In this document: one piece after another, positions 26,853 through 35,825 of the stretch
Layout: each line of letters begins with the position of its first letter
Numbering within the stretch: the stretch's first letter is position 1
NCBI RefSeq assembly: GCF_947495845.1
Contig: NZ_CANMAO010000036.1
Span: 1-42,296 of the forward strand
Origin: an uncultured Endozoicomonas sp.
Lineage (GTDB): Bacteria; Pseudomonadota; Gammaproteobacteria; Pseudomonadales; Endozoicomonadaceae
DNA length: 42,296 nt
Direction of reading: 5' to 3'
The notes under the pieces: generated by a model
The model's database searches: none
The model's input: the letters and a program-made list of their open reading frames with translations, nothing else
What the model was told of the DNA's origin: nothing
Translations under genes and position numbers: made by a program

Positions 26853-27746
26853 CTAAAGAGGACTCCAACCAACAATAAAATCACAGAGCTGCTCAAAAAC
26901 CGCACTTCGGTACTTTTTTTTATGCGTGATTAGATAAAAGTGACGTTTGAGATTTAATCCGATGACTCCGATAGTCGCCATATGTCCACTATCCAGTGCA
27001 GACTTTGCCGCAAGGCTGGATATACAAGCGATACCAACACCATCACTGACCGCCTGTTTGACCGCTTCGGAGCGATTTAAAATCATAGCTACTTTCGGTG
27101 AGTTCAATTGAGGCGCTATCATTTCATCGAACAGTTCTCGTGTACCTGACCCTTGCTCTCTCAGCACCCAGAACTCATCGGACAACGCGGTAAGCGGAAT
27201 ATTGCTTTTGTTTGCCAGAGGGTGGCCTGGTCTGCAAATGATGACTAACTCATCCGCCAGCCAGGTAGTAACGGCAATATCCGGATGAACGCAAGTGCCC
27301 TCAACCACCGCCAGATCAATTTTGAAATCCAGAATCCTCTGCTCGATAACACGAGTGTTATCGATATCCATTTCGACTCTGATCCCCTGATTCTCTTTGC
27401 TGAATTTAGACAACATTTTTGGCAATAGATTATTACCAATCGTTGAGCTTGCATTCATGACCAGCAAGCCGGACTTATATGAACCTGTGCCTGCAAATTG
27501 CATTTCCAGCTCTTTTGCCCGATCAATCAGTTCACAGGCTTTTGGCAATAACGCTCTGCCAGCATCATTCATTTTGAGACCAGCGCCCTGGTTTCGATCG
27601 AATAGAGGGCCTAAATGCTTTTCCAATTCAGATAGCGCCATGCTGGCGGCGGGTTGTGAAATATAGAGACTTTCAGCGGCACCGGTCACGCGGCCAAACT
27701 GGGCAACGGCACGAAATATTTCCAGCTGGCGCAAGGTAATATGCAT
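26853..27746 (-). CDS. LysR-family regulator, YeiE-like
   Basis: 297 residues. The HTH (LRQLEIFRAVAQFGRVTGAAESLYISQPAASMALSELEKHLG, read in blocks) starts at residue 5, as usual. LFDRNQGAGLKMNDAGRALLPKA resembles the linker of the YeiE/CbbR branch. The co-inducer domain is complete, with MNASSTIGNNLLPKML and the GVGIACISSLAAKS loop of lobe II. The target is unknown; a small ORF (28016) is transcribed divergently across a 269-bp interval. It lies directly upstream of the atp operon in the same orientation but behind its own start, so it is probably separate. Confidence 0.88.
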   Translation of the reverse strand: MHITLRQLEIFRAVAQFGRVTGAAESLYISQPAASMALSELEKHLGPLFDRNQGAGLKMNDAGRALLPKACELIDRAKELEMQFAGTGSYKSGLLVMNASSTIGNNLLPKMLSKFSKENQGIRVEMDIDNTRVIEQRILDFKIDLAVVEGTCVHPDIAVTTWLADELVIICRPGHPLANKSNIPLTALSDEFWVLREQGSGTRELFDEMIAPQLNSPKVAMILNRSEAVKQAVSDGVGIACISSLAAKSALDSGHMATIGVIGLNLKRHFYLITHKKKYRSAVFEQLCDFIVGWSPL

Positions 27747-28015
27747 TTGATGACAACTCGATCACATCAATCAACAATATAAATCAATCTTGAACATTTG
27801 AATTGATAATTCTTTAATAAATTGCTGATAAACAGCCTTCTTTCATGCAAAGCTATGGTGCCACATAGTACCATTCAATTCTGAAAATCAGGCTATAAGC
27901 ATACTTTATAGGGTGGCAAAGTTTTATTGATTTTTTAAGTTCTGCAAGCATTCCTATACTCCACCCCATTATCACCCCCGGAAGCTGAACGCTTTCAGTT
28001 ATCACGAGCTATACC

Positions 28016-28168
28016 ATGAAAAATAGTGGCATCGAAGGTTGGGTCGAGCTTAAAAGACGTACTCCTTATATGGAAACCATCTTGGCCTGCAGACGAATTA
28101 CCAGAAAGACGACACCATGGAATGACATGGCGCTTTTCTTTAAAGAAGCAGACAAACATATTAAGTAG
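28016..28168 (+). CDS. 50-residue hypothetical small protein
   Basis: Hand-found ORF: it starts MKNSGIEGWVELKRRTPYME, continues ILACRRITRKTTPWNDMALF and ends in FKEADKHIK. It is basic, soluble, with no signal peptide. A strong terminator begins 15 bp after its stop, which supports a genuine transcription unit. The ribosome-binding site is weak (GAGC about 9 bases upstream), so protein-coding status is not certain; a small RNA with the same terminator is the alternative. It is divergent from the YeiE-like regulator, which may control it. Confidence 0.5.
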   Translation: MKNSGIEGWVELKRRTPYMETILACRRITRKTTPWNDMALFFKEADKHIK

Positions 28169-28183
28169 TTTTACATAACCTCT

Positions 28184-28226
28184 AAAAGCCATTAAGTAAT
28201 GATTAAATTTCTTAATGGCTTTTTTA
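28184..28226 (+). terminator. Rho-independent terminator after the 50-codon ORF
   Basis: AAGCCATTAAG and CTTAATGGCTT form an 11-bp stem around a loop of about 14 nt, followed by a run of T. Confidence 0.88.
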
Positions 28227-28492
28227 TTTGCTCATTGTCTTCTATAGATCCAACTATCATCATTTCAAAAATATTTTTTATTCCTAATAAAACTATACTG
28301 CTACGGCTTTGTTTGTAAGGGCCGGCAAGAAATAAAAATAATAAAACATCGGTAAACTTGGCGAGTTCAACACATCTGAACTATAAGGATTCTCTATATC
28401 TAGTCAGTAGGTTACGCAAACTAATCGGTGTTTTCCTAATGGCTGTTTATAAATCCTACGAGTCCTGATATGGAAGATTTTTGGAATTCCCC
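28227..28492. other. Non-coding AT-rich interval upstream of the OmpA-like gene
   Basis: No gene is supported. It should contain the promoter of the OmpA-like gene. I see no convincing -35/-10 pair or recognised operator. Confidence 0.3.
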
Positions 28493-29113
28493 ATGAAAAA
28501 GCTCACCACACTATTTACTGCTATCACTGCGATAACCCTATCCGCCTCTGCTATGGCAGAGATGACAGAAGATGATATTTTTATTGGCTTTGAGGCTGGT
28601 TACGGCCAATCCAAAGTAAACGCCAGCACTTTTGGATCAAAGAAAGATGATGACACCACAGCATATGGGTTAAGAGTGGGAAGCACTTGGGATGATGAAG
28701 TTCGCGGTTATTTTACTATCAGTCAATACAAGCCCGATGATGTGACACTTCATTCTGGAGCAGCAAATACTCTTAAGGTTAAGAGTATTGAACAATTAAA
28801 TCTTTTACTCTCTGCAGATTACCTATTCTTACAGGGCTCTGATTTTCAGCCATTCATAGGCGGTACAATTGGCGCCACTGAGATCAAAGCAAAAGGCATG
28901 AAAAATACAGAGTCAGCTGACTACAAGAAAAAATGGGATTTTGCTTACGGTGTGCAAGGCGGCATCTTGTTCCATATTGACAGTATTGACCTTGAAGCAG
29001 GCGTGAGATACCAGAGTAATGATGCAGAACATAAGTGGAAGAAAGACAACGGCCATAAGCTAAAAGTAACTGAGTCTCGCCAAGTATACGCAGCGGCATC
29101 CATCCACTTCTAA
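28493..29113 (+). CDS. OmpA-like/OmpW-like outer-membrane beta-barrel protein
   Basis: 206 residues from the ATG at 28493 (MKKLTTLF), four codons inside the open frame. The signal peptide ends SASAMA at about 22. The mature protein alternates strands and loops: IFIGFEAGYGQSKVNAS, YGLRVGSTWDDEVRGYFTIS, LLLSADYLFL, PFIGGTIGATEIKAKG, and a final QVYAAASIHF ending in Phe. This fits an eight-stranded outer-membrane barrel of about 190 residues. No porin channel motif is seen, so a small barrel of structural or adhesin type is likely. Monocistronic. Confidence 0.82.
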   Translation: MKKLTTLFTAITAITLSASAMAEMTEDDIFIGFEAGYGQSKVNASTFGSKKDDDTTAYGLRVGSTWDDEVRGYFTISQYKPDDVTLHSGAANTLKVKSIEQLNLLLSADYLFLQGSDFQPFIGGTIGATEIKAKGMKNTESADYKKKWDFAYGVQGGILFHIDSIDLEAGVRYQSNDAEHKWKKDNGHKLKVTESRQVYAAASIHF

Positions 29114-29291
29114 TGAATTAACTGATGATACGCACCCCCTAAGAGTCATCAAGGGTTCCAGATGAGACTATTGCTCTGCAGCCCTTATTCCTTCGTTAAA
29201 AATGCGTAATATGAGTGATGTTAATACTCTGATTTTTATTTTTCATCGCCCTCCCGAACATCGACTAAATTCAAGCAGTTTTCTCCTAAGT
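29114..29291. other. Non-coding interval after the OmpA-like gene
   Basis: No supported gene. Together with 29292-29631 it forms a 518-bp gene-free stretch whose only clear structure is the palindromic element E3. Confidence 0.4.
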
Positions 29292-29444
29292 ACCCGGCCA
29301 TATGGAATCGAATTTTTCTGGCTTGTTGATCAGATTCTCTGCAAGGCGCAACGGCGGGAGAATAGCGAGCTATGTGACTAGAGTTGCAACGCAGTCAGAG
29401 GGTCTGATCAATGAGTCAGAAAATATGATTTCATATGGTTGGGT
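29292..29444. repeat. Long palindromic element E3
   Basis: About 48-nt arms (29292-29341 and 29394-29444) fold back through CCATATG, TTTTCTG, TTGATCAGA and CTCTG blocks. Apart from a short unaligned patch with one indel, every arm difference I could see is a G-U pair when the plus strand is read as RNA. The core has GCAAGGCG (29341), AATAGC/GCTATG, and CAACGCAG (29387), with the same 46-base spacing as in E2. Size and structure suit a MITE-like or structured-RNA element. Confidence 0.8.
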
Positions 29445-29631
29445 GCTTATACAGTGAAGAGACAATTACTTATGTTCGGGTCGTCTCCAACTCTATTTTT
29501 CTGGCCAGTCTGATGCTTGCTTTGGTTTCATAGTCTTGTCGTGCAGTGGTTGGTCAGTATATAAGCCTGCATTCTAACCATTCACAATTGAGCATTGGCT
29601 GTGCTTTCACATCTCCGCCGCCAATGTAAGC

Positions 29632-31185
29632 CTATCTCTGCCAGTACGCTTTAGTGAACATCACCAGAACGGTAATAATTTCGAGACGCCCCATCAGCAT
29701 ACCAATAGACAGAACCCACTTAGCCATATCCGGTAACGATGAAAAGTTGCCAGCAGGCCCGATAATATCACCAAGCCCCGGGCCAACATTGGCAATGGCC
29801 GTCACGGCACCGGTTAGACTGGTAATGAAATCCAAACCCATCAAGCTGAGCAAAAGGGTCATAATGCCCGTCAGCATCAGAAAGAAGAAAGTGAAACCAA
29901 CAAACGATCGGGTAATCTCGGAAGTGATTGGCTGACCATTGTATTGAATACTAAAGCAGGCTCTTGGGTGGCTCATGAGTTTCAGCTGAACATCCAAAAG
30001 CTTCAGCCCCAACTGGAACCGGAAGATTTTTACGCCACCACTGGTAGAACCAGAGCAGCCACCAATAAACGACAACAAGAAGAAAGAGGCGCCTGCAAAA
30101 CCGCCCCACAAGGAATAGTCGGTCAGAGCGAAACCTGTGGTACTGATGACAGATGTCGTATTGAAAGCCACCAGCGTTAAGGCCTCAAAAGCAGAATATT
30201 CTGAATTCCAGATCAGCCACATTGTCATGGTTAACCAGACAAACACCAGCAGCTTTAAAAAACCTCGAACCTGACAATCTTTCCACAACGGCTCTGCACT
30301 GCCGGAGAAAAACCGCACCAACAGAACAAAAGGTAAGCTCCCTAACAGCATGAATAACGTACCCGTCCAGTGCACTGTCGGATTAGCAAAATTGCCCATG
30401 GATGCATCTGAGGTGGAGTAACCACCAGTGGATAGGGTGGTCATGCTGTGATTGATCGCTTCGAATATCGTCATGCCGCCCAGGTGATAAGCCCAGCCAC
30501 AGAGAAAAGTCAGCCCGATATAAACCTGCACAATTCGTTTTGCGATGACGCCAGAGCGGGGCATCACCTTCTCCGACCAATCCGAAGATTCGCTCTGAAA
30601 CAGCCTCATCCCACCGACCTTTAGAAAGGGCAAAACCGCAACGGCCATTACGATAAAACCAATACCGCCAAGCCATTGCAGAACAGATCGCCACATCAGA
30701 ATGCCAGGATTCATGCTGTCCAAACCCACCAACACCGTTGAGCCGGTCGTTGTTATGCCAGACATGGCTTCAAAAAAAGCATCCGTAAAACTGATTTCAG
30801 TTTCAAAAATAAAAGGCAGTGCGCCAAAAACGCACACCATGATCCAGCTAAGGTTCGTAAGTAGAAAAATCTCCCGAGAGCGAAGGCCAAATAACTCGGT
30901 TCGGCACGTTCGCCATAGGGATAATCCAACACCAAGGGTGATCAGCGGTGAAGCCGTAAAGGCCATCCGATGACTGGGCGTCTCAAGAATGACATTCGTC
31001 AGAAATGGTATGCACATAAGTGCGGCGAGTGTCATCAATAGTAATCCGATGACGTATAAGACGGGTTTATAATGCATGGTCTTAAAGCAACTTACCTCAT
31101 CATTCCGATGAGCCATTGCGCAGGATCTTTCGCTGTTGTTTGAGCAGGAATTATTGTCACTTCGATGCTTGCAGTCTGCCTGCAT
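29632..31185 (-). CDS. trkH: Trk-type potassium uptake protein TrkH
   Basis: 517 residues. The start at 31185 has GAGGTAGGTG just upstream; an internal ATG at 31077 (MHYKPVLYVIGLLL) matches the usual TrkH N-terminus, so the first 36 polar residues may be a family oddity or mis-started. Four pore-loop motifs with the filter glycine are present: GITTTGSTVL, TTLSTGGYST, SVISTTGFALTD and AIANVGPGLGD. VLQWLGGIGFIVMAVAVLPFL is a TrkH core motif. It moves K+ across the inner membrane and needs the cytosolic NAD-binding TrkA, which is not in this window. Confidence 0.92.
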   Translation of the reverse strand: MQADCKHRSDNNSCSNNSERSCAMAHRNDEVSCFKTMHYKPVLYVIGLLLMTLAALMCIPFLTNVILETPSHRMAFTASPLITLGVGLSLWRTCRTELFGLRSREIFLLTNLSWIMVCVFGALPFIFETEISFTDAFFEAMSGITTTGSTVLVGLDSMNPGILMWRSVLQWLGGIGFIVMAVAVLPFLKVGGMRLFQSESSDWSEKVMPRSGVIAKRIVQVYIGLTFLCGWAYHLGGMTIFEAINHSMTTLSTGGYSTSDASMGNFANPTVHWTGTLFMLLGSLPFVLLVRFFSGSAEPLWKDCQVRGFLKLLVFVWLTMTMWLIWNSEYSAFEALTLVAFNTTSVISTTGFALTDYSLWGGFAGASFFLLSFIGGCSGSTSGGVKIFRFQLGLKLLDVQLKLMSHPRACFSIQYNGQPITSEITRSFVGFTFFFLMLTGIMTLLLSLMGLDFITSLTGAVTAIANVGPGLGDIIGPAGNFSSLPDMAKWVLSIGMLMGRLEIITVLVMFTKAYWQR

Positions 31186-31296
31186 TTACACCTACCTCAT
31201 CAGTAAAACCTCTTACTTCTTAATAATCTGAACTTTCCCTAGTCAGAAAAGTCTTGTTTATGACGTCATAACTTCCGAGGTTCAAATCGAAACGCC

Positions 31297-32106
31297 ATGT
31301 CCATTAATTATTCAGAAATAAGCCAACATCCCCTCAATACTGCGACGACAGATTCCTCTGTTGCGCCGGAAACAAAGAAAAATAGCAGTGACACAACTGC
31401 GTTCAGACGCACTCTAAGCACCTCTGACACTGAAAATAAAATAGAGCCCAAAGAGGACACGTCTAATCCAAGCCAATCCGTTAGACTTGCAAATAGAGTG
31501 CTTTCAAAAGTTGACCGAACGTCTTCCAGAGATACTGAACTTTTAAAACACCCTTTGTTCACTAGACATAGAGTAATTTGCGAGAAGAACTCATTCACTG
31601 AGGATGGTAAAGGGTCGTCTTCATACACTTCCAGAGCAACCCAGTTTCACACCCTGAAACCCACCGACCCAAAAAACTTTAGCCTTGTAAAAGAAGATTT
31701 TAAAGCAGCTGGAGCGGTTGCAGAAAAAGCCAAGCCTCATCAGGATGCACCAATACTCACTTCAGTAATGCACAAAAACGAATTCCCCGCATGGATGAAA
31801 GACCCGCACAGCAATTCCAAAAGCGATAAAAGAGAACTTGACGAGTTTTTTCAGCGTGCTAACGATGGCACCTTGTCAGAAGGTGAGGCAAAAAAATTTC
31901 GTATTGTATCTGATCAGAACTCTCAGGTACTGCGATCAATGACCAGTACAGCAACAGGAAACCCTCCCAATGAATCAACATTACCGAGAGCTAAGCTCGA
32001 CCAGGAAGTATCAGATACTTTCAGCAAGTTTGGCTTAGAGGAATATTCAGCCGATCTGGACAGAGCCATAAGCGAGCTCGAGAAAGCAGTCGAAGAAAAA
32101 ACCTAA
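31297..32106 (+). CDS. Hydrophilic Ser/Thr-rich protein, possible effector (hypothetical)
   Basis: 269 residues with no signal peptide, membrane segment or recognised domain. The first 60 residues are rich in Ser, Thr, Asn and Lys (NTATTDSSVAPETKKNSSD), as in many type III secreted proteins. Short charged helical segments follow, and the C-terminus (EYSADLDRAISELEKAVEEK) looks like a short coiled coil. The start has no strong Shine-Dalgarno. It diverges from trkH and is convergent with the nrt operon. Effector status is only an inference from composition; a poorly conserved cytoplasmic protein is equally possible. Confidence 0.55.
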   Translation: MSINYSEISQHPLNTATTDSSVAPETKKNSSDTTAFRRTLSTSDTENKIEPKEDTSNPSQSVRLANRVLSKVDRTSSRDTELLKHPLFTRHRVICEKNSFTEDGKGSSSYTSRATQFHTLKPTDPKNFSLVKEDFKAAGAVAEKAKPHQDAPILTSVMHKNEFPAWMKDPHSNSKSDKRELDEFFQRANDGTLSEGEAKKFRIVSDQNSQVLRSMTSTATGNPPNESTLPRAKLDQEVSDTFSKFGLEEYSADLDRAISELEKAVEEKT

Positions 32107-32133
32107 TCCGGCGTCTGGGTCAGAAACCGAACT

Positions 32134-32982
32134 CTAGGCAGCAACGTTCTGTTGCGATCTTTTACTTACTGTTGAGTCTTTATTCTTGATAAGGCTCTCA
32201 ACTTTCCTCTGTTTTTCATAGAGAAATTTCAAAACCTCTGAGCGTAACCTTGTGTACTCTGGATCTTGAGCCAGCTCCAGCCTACCCCTTGGGCGCTCAA
32301 GGTTGATTTCCAGAATCTCGCCTACCGTTGCTGCTGGCCCATTGCTCATCATCACAATACGGTCAGACAACAACACCGCTTCATCCACATCGTGGGTAAT
32401 CATAATCACTGTGTTGTTTAATTCCTGCTGGATCTCCATCAACGAGTCCTGCATATGCGCACGGGTCAGCGCATCCAGAGCACCAAAGGGTTCATCCATC
32501 AACAAGATTTCGGGCTGCATGGCAAGAGCGCGAGCAATGCCCACTCTCTGTTTCATTCCGCCACTGATTTCATCTGGGCGTTTATGCATGGCGTGATCCA
32601 TATGCACCAGTTGCAGGTTGTATTCGATCCACTCCTTAATTTCTGATTTGCTTTTTGTACGACCAAATACTTGCTTCACCGCCAGCTCAACATTTTGATA
32701 CGCCGTAAGCCATGGTAATAAAGAATGATTTTGAAAAACGACCGCCCGTTCAGGTCCGGGTTCAGAAACCTCTTTACCATTGAGAATCACCCCGCCACTG
32801 GTTGCCTGCAGCAAACCGGCAACAATATTCAAAACGGTGGACTTGCCACAACCGGAGTGGCCGATCAGGGACACAAACTCACCTTCGGCGATTTTAAGAT
32901 CTACGCCCTGCAACGCAGTAAATGGCCCTTTCGGTGTTTCAAACACCATGTCGATGTGGCTGATATCCAGTAATGTACTCAT
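32134..32982 (-). CDS. nrtD: Nitrate/nitrite-type ABC transporter ATPase
   Basis: 282 residues. The Walker A GHSGCGKST is at 41-49, the Q-loop in VVFQNHSLLPW, the signature ISGGMKQR at 139-146 (a usual Leu replaced by Ile), and Walker B with catalytic Glu in ILLMDEPFGALD (159-170), followed by the switch His in ITHDVDEAV. The C-terminal extension after residue 220 lacks a NrtC-type binding domain, so it is NrtD/SsuB-like. It powers the NrtAB importer. It is last in the nrtA-nrtB-nrtD unit. Confidence 0.9.
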   Translation of the reverse strand: MSTLLDISHIDMVFETPKGPFTALQGVDLKIAEGEFVSLIGHSGCGKSTVLNIVAGLLQATSGGVILNGKEVSEPGPERAVVFQNHSLLPWLTAYQNVELAVKQVFGRTKSKSEIKEWIEYNLQLVHMDHAMHKRPDEISGGMKQRVGIARALAMQPEILLMDEPFGALDALTRAHMQDSLMEIQQELNNTVIMITHDVDEAVLLSDRIVMMSNGPAATVGEILEINLERPRGRLELAQDPEYTRLRSEVLKFLYEKQRKVESLIKNKDSTVSKRSQQNVAA

Positions 32983-33013
32983 CGTCCGCTCCTTCTAATG
33001 GCTGGCCTTTCTA

Positions 33014-34033
33014 TTAATGACTGCTCTTTGATTTATCCCAGGACGCATAACGCTGGATGCTCAACATGGTTCGATCAAGACCAAAACCAATCACACCAAT
33101 CACAATCACTGCCACCATAATCCGAGCCAGAGAGTTTGAACTGCCATTCTGAAATTCATCCCACACGAACTTACCAAGCCCCGGGTTCTGAGCCAGCATT
33201 TCTGCAGCGATCAACACCATCCAAGCCACACCAAGAGACAGCCGCATGCCGGTGAAAATCATAGGAACAGAGGCCGGTAATACAATTTTCTGTACATGCT
33301 TGATGGCAGACAATTTCAATACACGACTAACGTTTACTAAATCATTATCCAGAGATGACACGCCGACCGACGTATTAATCACCATGGGCCATAAGCAGCA
33401 GAGCATGACGGTAATCATGGAGTTTAAAAACGACTTGGCCACCAATGGGTCTGGGCTGACATACACCGCACTGACTACCATCGTGACCAACGGCAACCAG
33501 GCCAGAGGAGACACAGGTTTAAATATCTGAATCACCGGGTTGACTGCGGCACTCAGCGTTTTATTAAGACCGATGGCAATACCCAGAGGAATCGCAACCA
33601 TCGCCGCCAAGAGAAACCCACTCATGACAGTAACGAGGCTGGTACCAATCTGATCAAGGAAGGTTTCTTTGCCGGTATACGCACGGGTTTTAGGAATGTA
33701 GTCGGGGTCTTTCTCCATACGAGCCGCATTGCGTTTTTCCTGCCGCTCATAGAATGCTTCTGCCTTTTCACGCTCCGTTACATGCTCATCGTAAAGCGAA
33801 CCAAACTGCTCCCAAACCACCGCAGGCCCCGGGAATTTCCCCAGCGACGTATCAATTTTTTGAGCAGCAGCTGACCAGATCAGCAGGAAAGCACACACAC
33901 CAATCAACGGCAAAACAAAGGTTTGGAATACAGACTTGGGCGTAAACCCTGTTTTGCCAACCAAATCGTTCAACAAAGACAACAACGGTTGTTTACTGGA
34001 TTCAACCTGACCCACTGTACTGGCTTCTGACAT
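33014..34033 (-). CDS. nrtB: Nitrate/nitrite-type ABC transporter permease
   Basis: 339 residues. It has the typical transmembrane segment VFQTFVLPLIGVCAFLLIW near residue 40, a hydrophilic insert with many charges (about 75-130, VTEREKAEAFYERQEKRN), and five further membrane helices in the BPD_transp_1 domain. The EAA-type loop that docks the ATPase is in the stretch after VSRVLKLSAIKHVQKIVLPA. The insert is longer than in small permeases and is seen in the proteobacterial NrtB/NasE-type. It overlaps neither neighbour; a stem-loop lies just after nrtA. Confidence 0.9.
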   Translation of the reverse strand: MSEASTVGQVESSKQPLLSLLNDLVGKTGFTPKSVFQTFVLPLIGVCAFLLIWSAAAQKIDTSLGKFPGPAVVWEQFGSLYDEHVTEREKAEAFYERQEKRNAARMEKDPDYIPKTRAYTGKETFLDQIGTSLVTVMSGFLLAAMVAIPLGIAIGLNKTLSAAVNPVIQIFKPVSPLAWLPLVTMVVSAVYVSPDPLVAKSFLNSMITVMLCCLWPMVINTSVGVSSLDNDLVNVSRVLKLSAIKHVQKIVLPASVPMIFTGMRLSLGVAWMVLIAAEMLAQNPGLGKFVWDEFQNGSSNSLARIMVAVIVIGVIGFGLDRTMLSIQRYASWDKSKSSH

Positions 34034-34053
34034 AGTCTGGACTCCTTAATGCT

Positions 34054-34072
34054 GACAGGATTAAATCCTGTC
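34054..34072 (-). promoter_or_regulatory. Stem-loop at the nrtA stop codon
   Basis: GACAGGATT and AATCCTGTC form a perfect palindrome around one base, overlapping the nrtA stop and lying 20 nt before nrtB. Such a hairpin can protect the upstream message and favour binding protein over permease. Confidence 0.5.
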
Positions 34073-35464
34073 ACCTTCCTTCAGCCCGATGTTGAACTGG
34101 TTGATATAGTCGTTTGGTTTTTTACCGTTGTAGACCAGGTTATCGATAAAGTGGGTCTGTGGCTCACGGAACCCATCTTCTGTCTCAAAGTCCGGGAAGA
34201 ATTCAGACATGGTCAGATCTTCTTCGATCAGGGAAAGCGCTGCTTTGGCGTAGATATCTGGGCGATAAACCTTGGCAGCCAGCTCTTTATACCAATCATC
34301 ACTTTTGTCTTCTGAGATTTGTCCCCAGCGACGCATCTGTGTCAGGTACCAGATGGCGTCTGAGTAGTAAGGATAGGTTGCGAAGTAGCGGAAAAAGACG
34401 TTGAAATCTTCTACTGGACGCTTGTCGCCTTTCTCATACTCAAACGTTCCCGTCATGCTGTTGGCAATCACTTCATAGTCCGCACCCACATAGTTCGACT
34501 GGGAGAGAATTTCCACCGCTTCAGGGCGGTTGCCATTTTCATTGGCATCCAGCCATTGTGCGGCACGAATCAATGCGCGGGTCAGGCGAATGGTGGTATT
34601 TGGGTACTTCTCATAAAACGCTTCGGTAACACCAAAGACTTTCTCAGGGTTGTTTTTCCAGATTTCATAATCAGTAACCACCGGCACCCCAATATTCTTG
34701 AAGACAGCTTGCTGATTCCAAGGCTCACCGACACAGTAGCCGTAGATGGTTCCAGCCTCCATAGTGGACGGCATTTGAGGTGGCGGGGTTACTGATAACA
34801 GTGCATCGGCGTCTATATGCCCGGAAGTATCACCCTTATGGGGCGCATAAAAGCCTGGGTGAATACCACCAGCAGCCAGCCAATAGCGAAGTTCGTAGTT
34901 ATGGGTCGATACCGGGAACACCATACCCATGTTGAATGGTTTACCTTCGGATAGGTATTTTTCAACCACCGGTTTTAACGCATCCGCTTTAATAGGATGC
35001 TGTGGTCGTCCATCCGCCATTTTTGGAATGTTTGGCTTCATCTGCGCCCAGATCTCATTGGAAACCGTAATACCGTTGCCGTTTAAATCCATGGAAAATG
35101 GCGTGATGATATTAGCCTTTGTGCCAAAACCCATGGTAGCTGCCAGTGGTTGGCCGGCCAGCATATGAGCGCCATCCAGCCGACCATCAATAACGCCATC
35201 CAGCAGCACCTTCCAGTTGGCCTGAGCTTCAATAGTGACGTAGAGACCTTCGTCTTCAAAAAAGCCTTTTTCATAAGCAATGGCGATAGGCGCCATATCC
35301 GTGAGTTTAATAAAACCGATGGTTAGCTCTTCTTTTTCCGGATAGCCCAGCTCTTCTGCGCTGGAATAGGTTGTGGCGCCGACCATCGCTGTCATGGCGA
35401 CAGCTTTACCCAACTGGGTGACGGTTCTTTTTGATTTTTCTCGTAACGGCTTAAGCCACTTCAT
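34061..35464 (-). CDS. nrtA: Nitrate/nitrite ABC transporter substrate-binding protein
   Basis: 467 residues, the length of NrtA/CmpA-type proteins. A Tat-like or long signal segment ([18 protein letters not shown], hydrophobic [16 protein letters not shown]) precedes the mature start. [21 protein letters not shown] is the conserved substrate-site start, and [29 protein letters not shown] and the [14 protein letters not shown] motif are typical of the nitrate/bicarbonate-binding family. A signature Cys lipobox is absent. GGAGGGG precedes the ATG. Because no nitrate-reductase gene is in the window, nitrate versus nitrite or another oxyanion cannot be decided. A sigma-54-type promoter lies upstream. 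Confidence 0.88.
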   Translation of the reverse strand: MKWLKPLREKSKRTVTQLGKAVAMTAMVGATTYSSAEELGYPEKEELTIGFIKLTDMAPIAIAYEKGFFEDEGLYVTIEAQANWKVLLDGVIDGRLDGAHMLAGQPLAATMGFGTKANIITPFSMDLNGNGITVSNEIWAQMKPNIPKMADGRPQHPIKADALKPVVEKYLSEGKPFNMGMVFPVSTHNYELRYWLAAGGIHPGFYAPHKGDTSGHIDADALLSVTPPPQMPSTMEAGTIYGYCVGEPWNQQAVFKNIGVPVVTDYEIWKNNPEKVFGVTEAFYEKYPNTTIRLTRALIRAAQWLDANENGNRPEAVEILSQSNYVGADYEVIANSMTGTFEYEKGDKRPVEDFNVFFRYFATYPYYSDAIWYLTQMRRWGQISEDKSDDWYKELAAKVYRPDIYAKAALSLIEEDLTMSEFFPDFETEDGFREPQTHFIDNLVYNGKKPNDYINQFNIGLKEGDRI

Positions 35465-35550
35465 TATCCCCTCCTGGAAGTGCTGACTCTTAGCTCATGC
35501 CGTGCTTTCATGTTTCGCATGAGTAAGAAAGGAATGCTTGAAGTGGGTAA

Positions 35551-35566
35551 TGCAGCTAGCGTGCCA
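35551..35566 (-). promoter_or_regulatory. Sigma-54 promoter of the nrt operon
   Basis: The minus strand reads TGGCACG-CTAG-CTGCA, i.e. the -24 GG and -12 GC elements with correct spacing and one base away from the consensus TGGCACGNNNNTTGCA. It lies about 85 bp before nrtA and points into it. Upstream, 35691-35710 holds GTGC/GCAC-type half-sites at a distance suited to NtrC, but these are weak. Confidence 0.72.
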
Positions 35567-35825
35567 AACTGGAAGAAAACTGATAACCCATTGAATTATT
35601 GATAAAAAGAGAGACAAAGAGCCTTGCCACCCAACCGACCTTACCCCGCTAGCCTATGAGAGAGAAGATGAAAGTGCGTTTCTAAACGACTGCACACACC
35701 TGACGCACCAAATCAGATCGCCTCCATGGTTACAATCCAATTACACTACTCTTCTGGTGTTGTTTCAGGGGAGTTGCTATAACGTCCTCTAAGTAAAAAT
35801 CAGGAAATGTGGATCAGGAAAGCCT
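35567..35825. other. Non-coding interval between divergent nrtA and can
   Basis: No gene is supported. Possible enhancer half-sites for NtrC lie at 35674-35710 (GTGCG, TGCAC, GCACC). The promoter of can should lie near the right end, but I cannot identify it. Confidence 0.35.
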
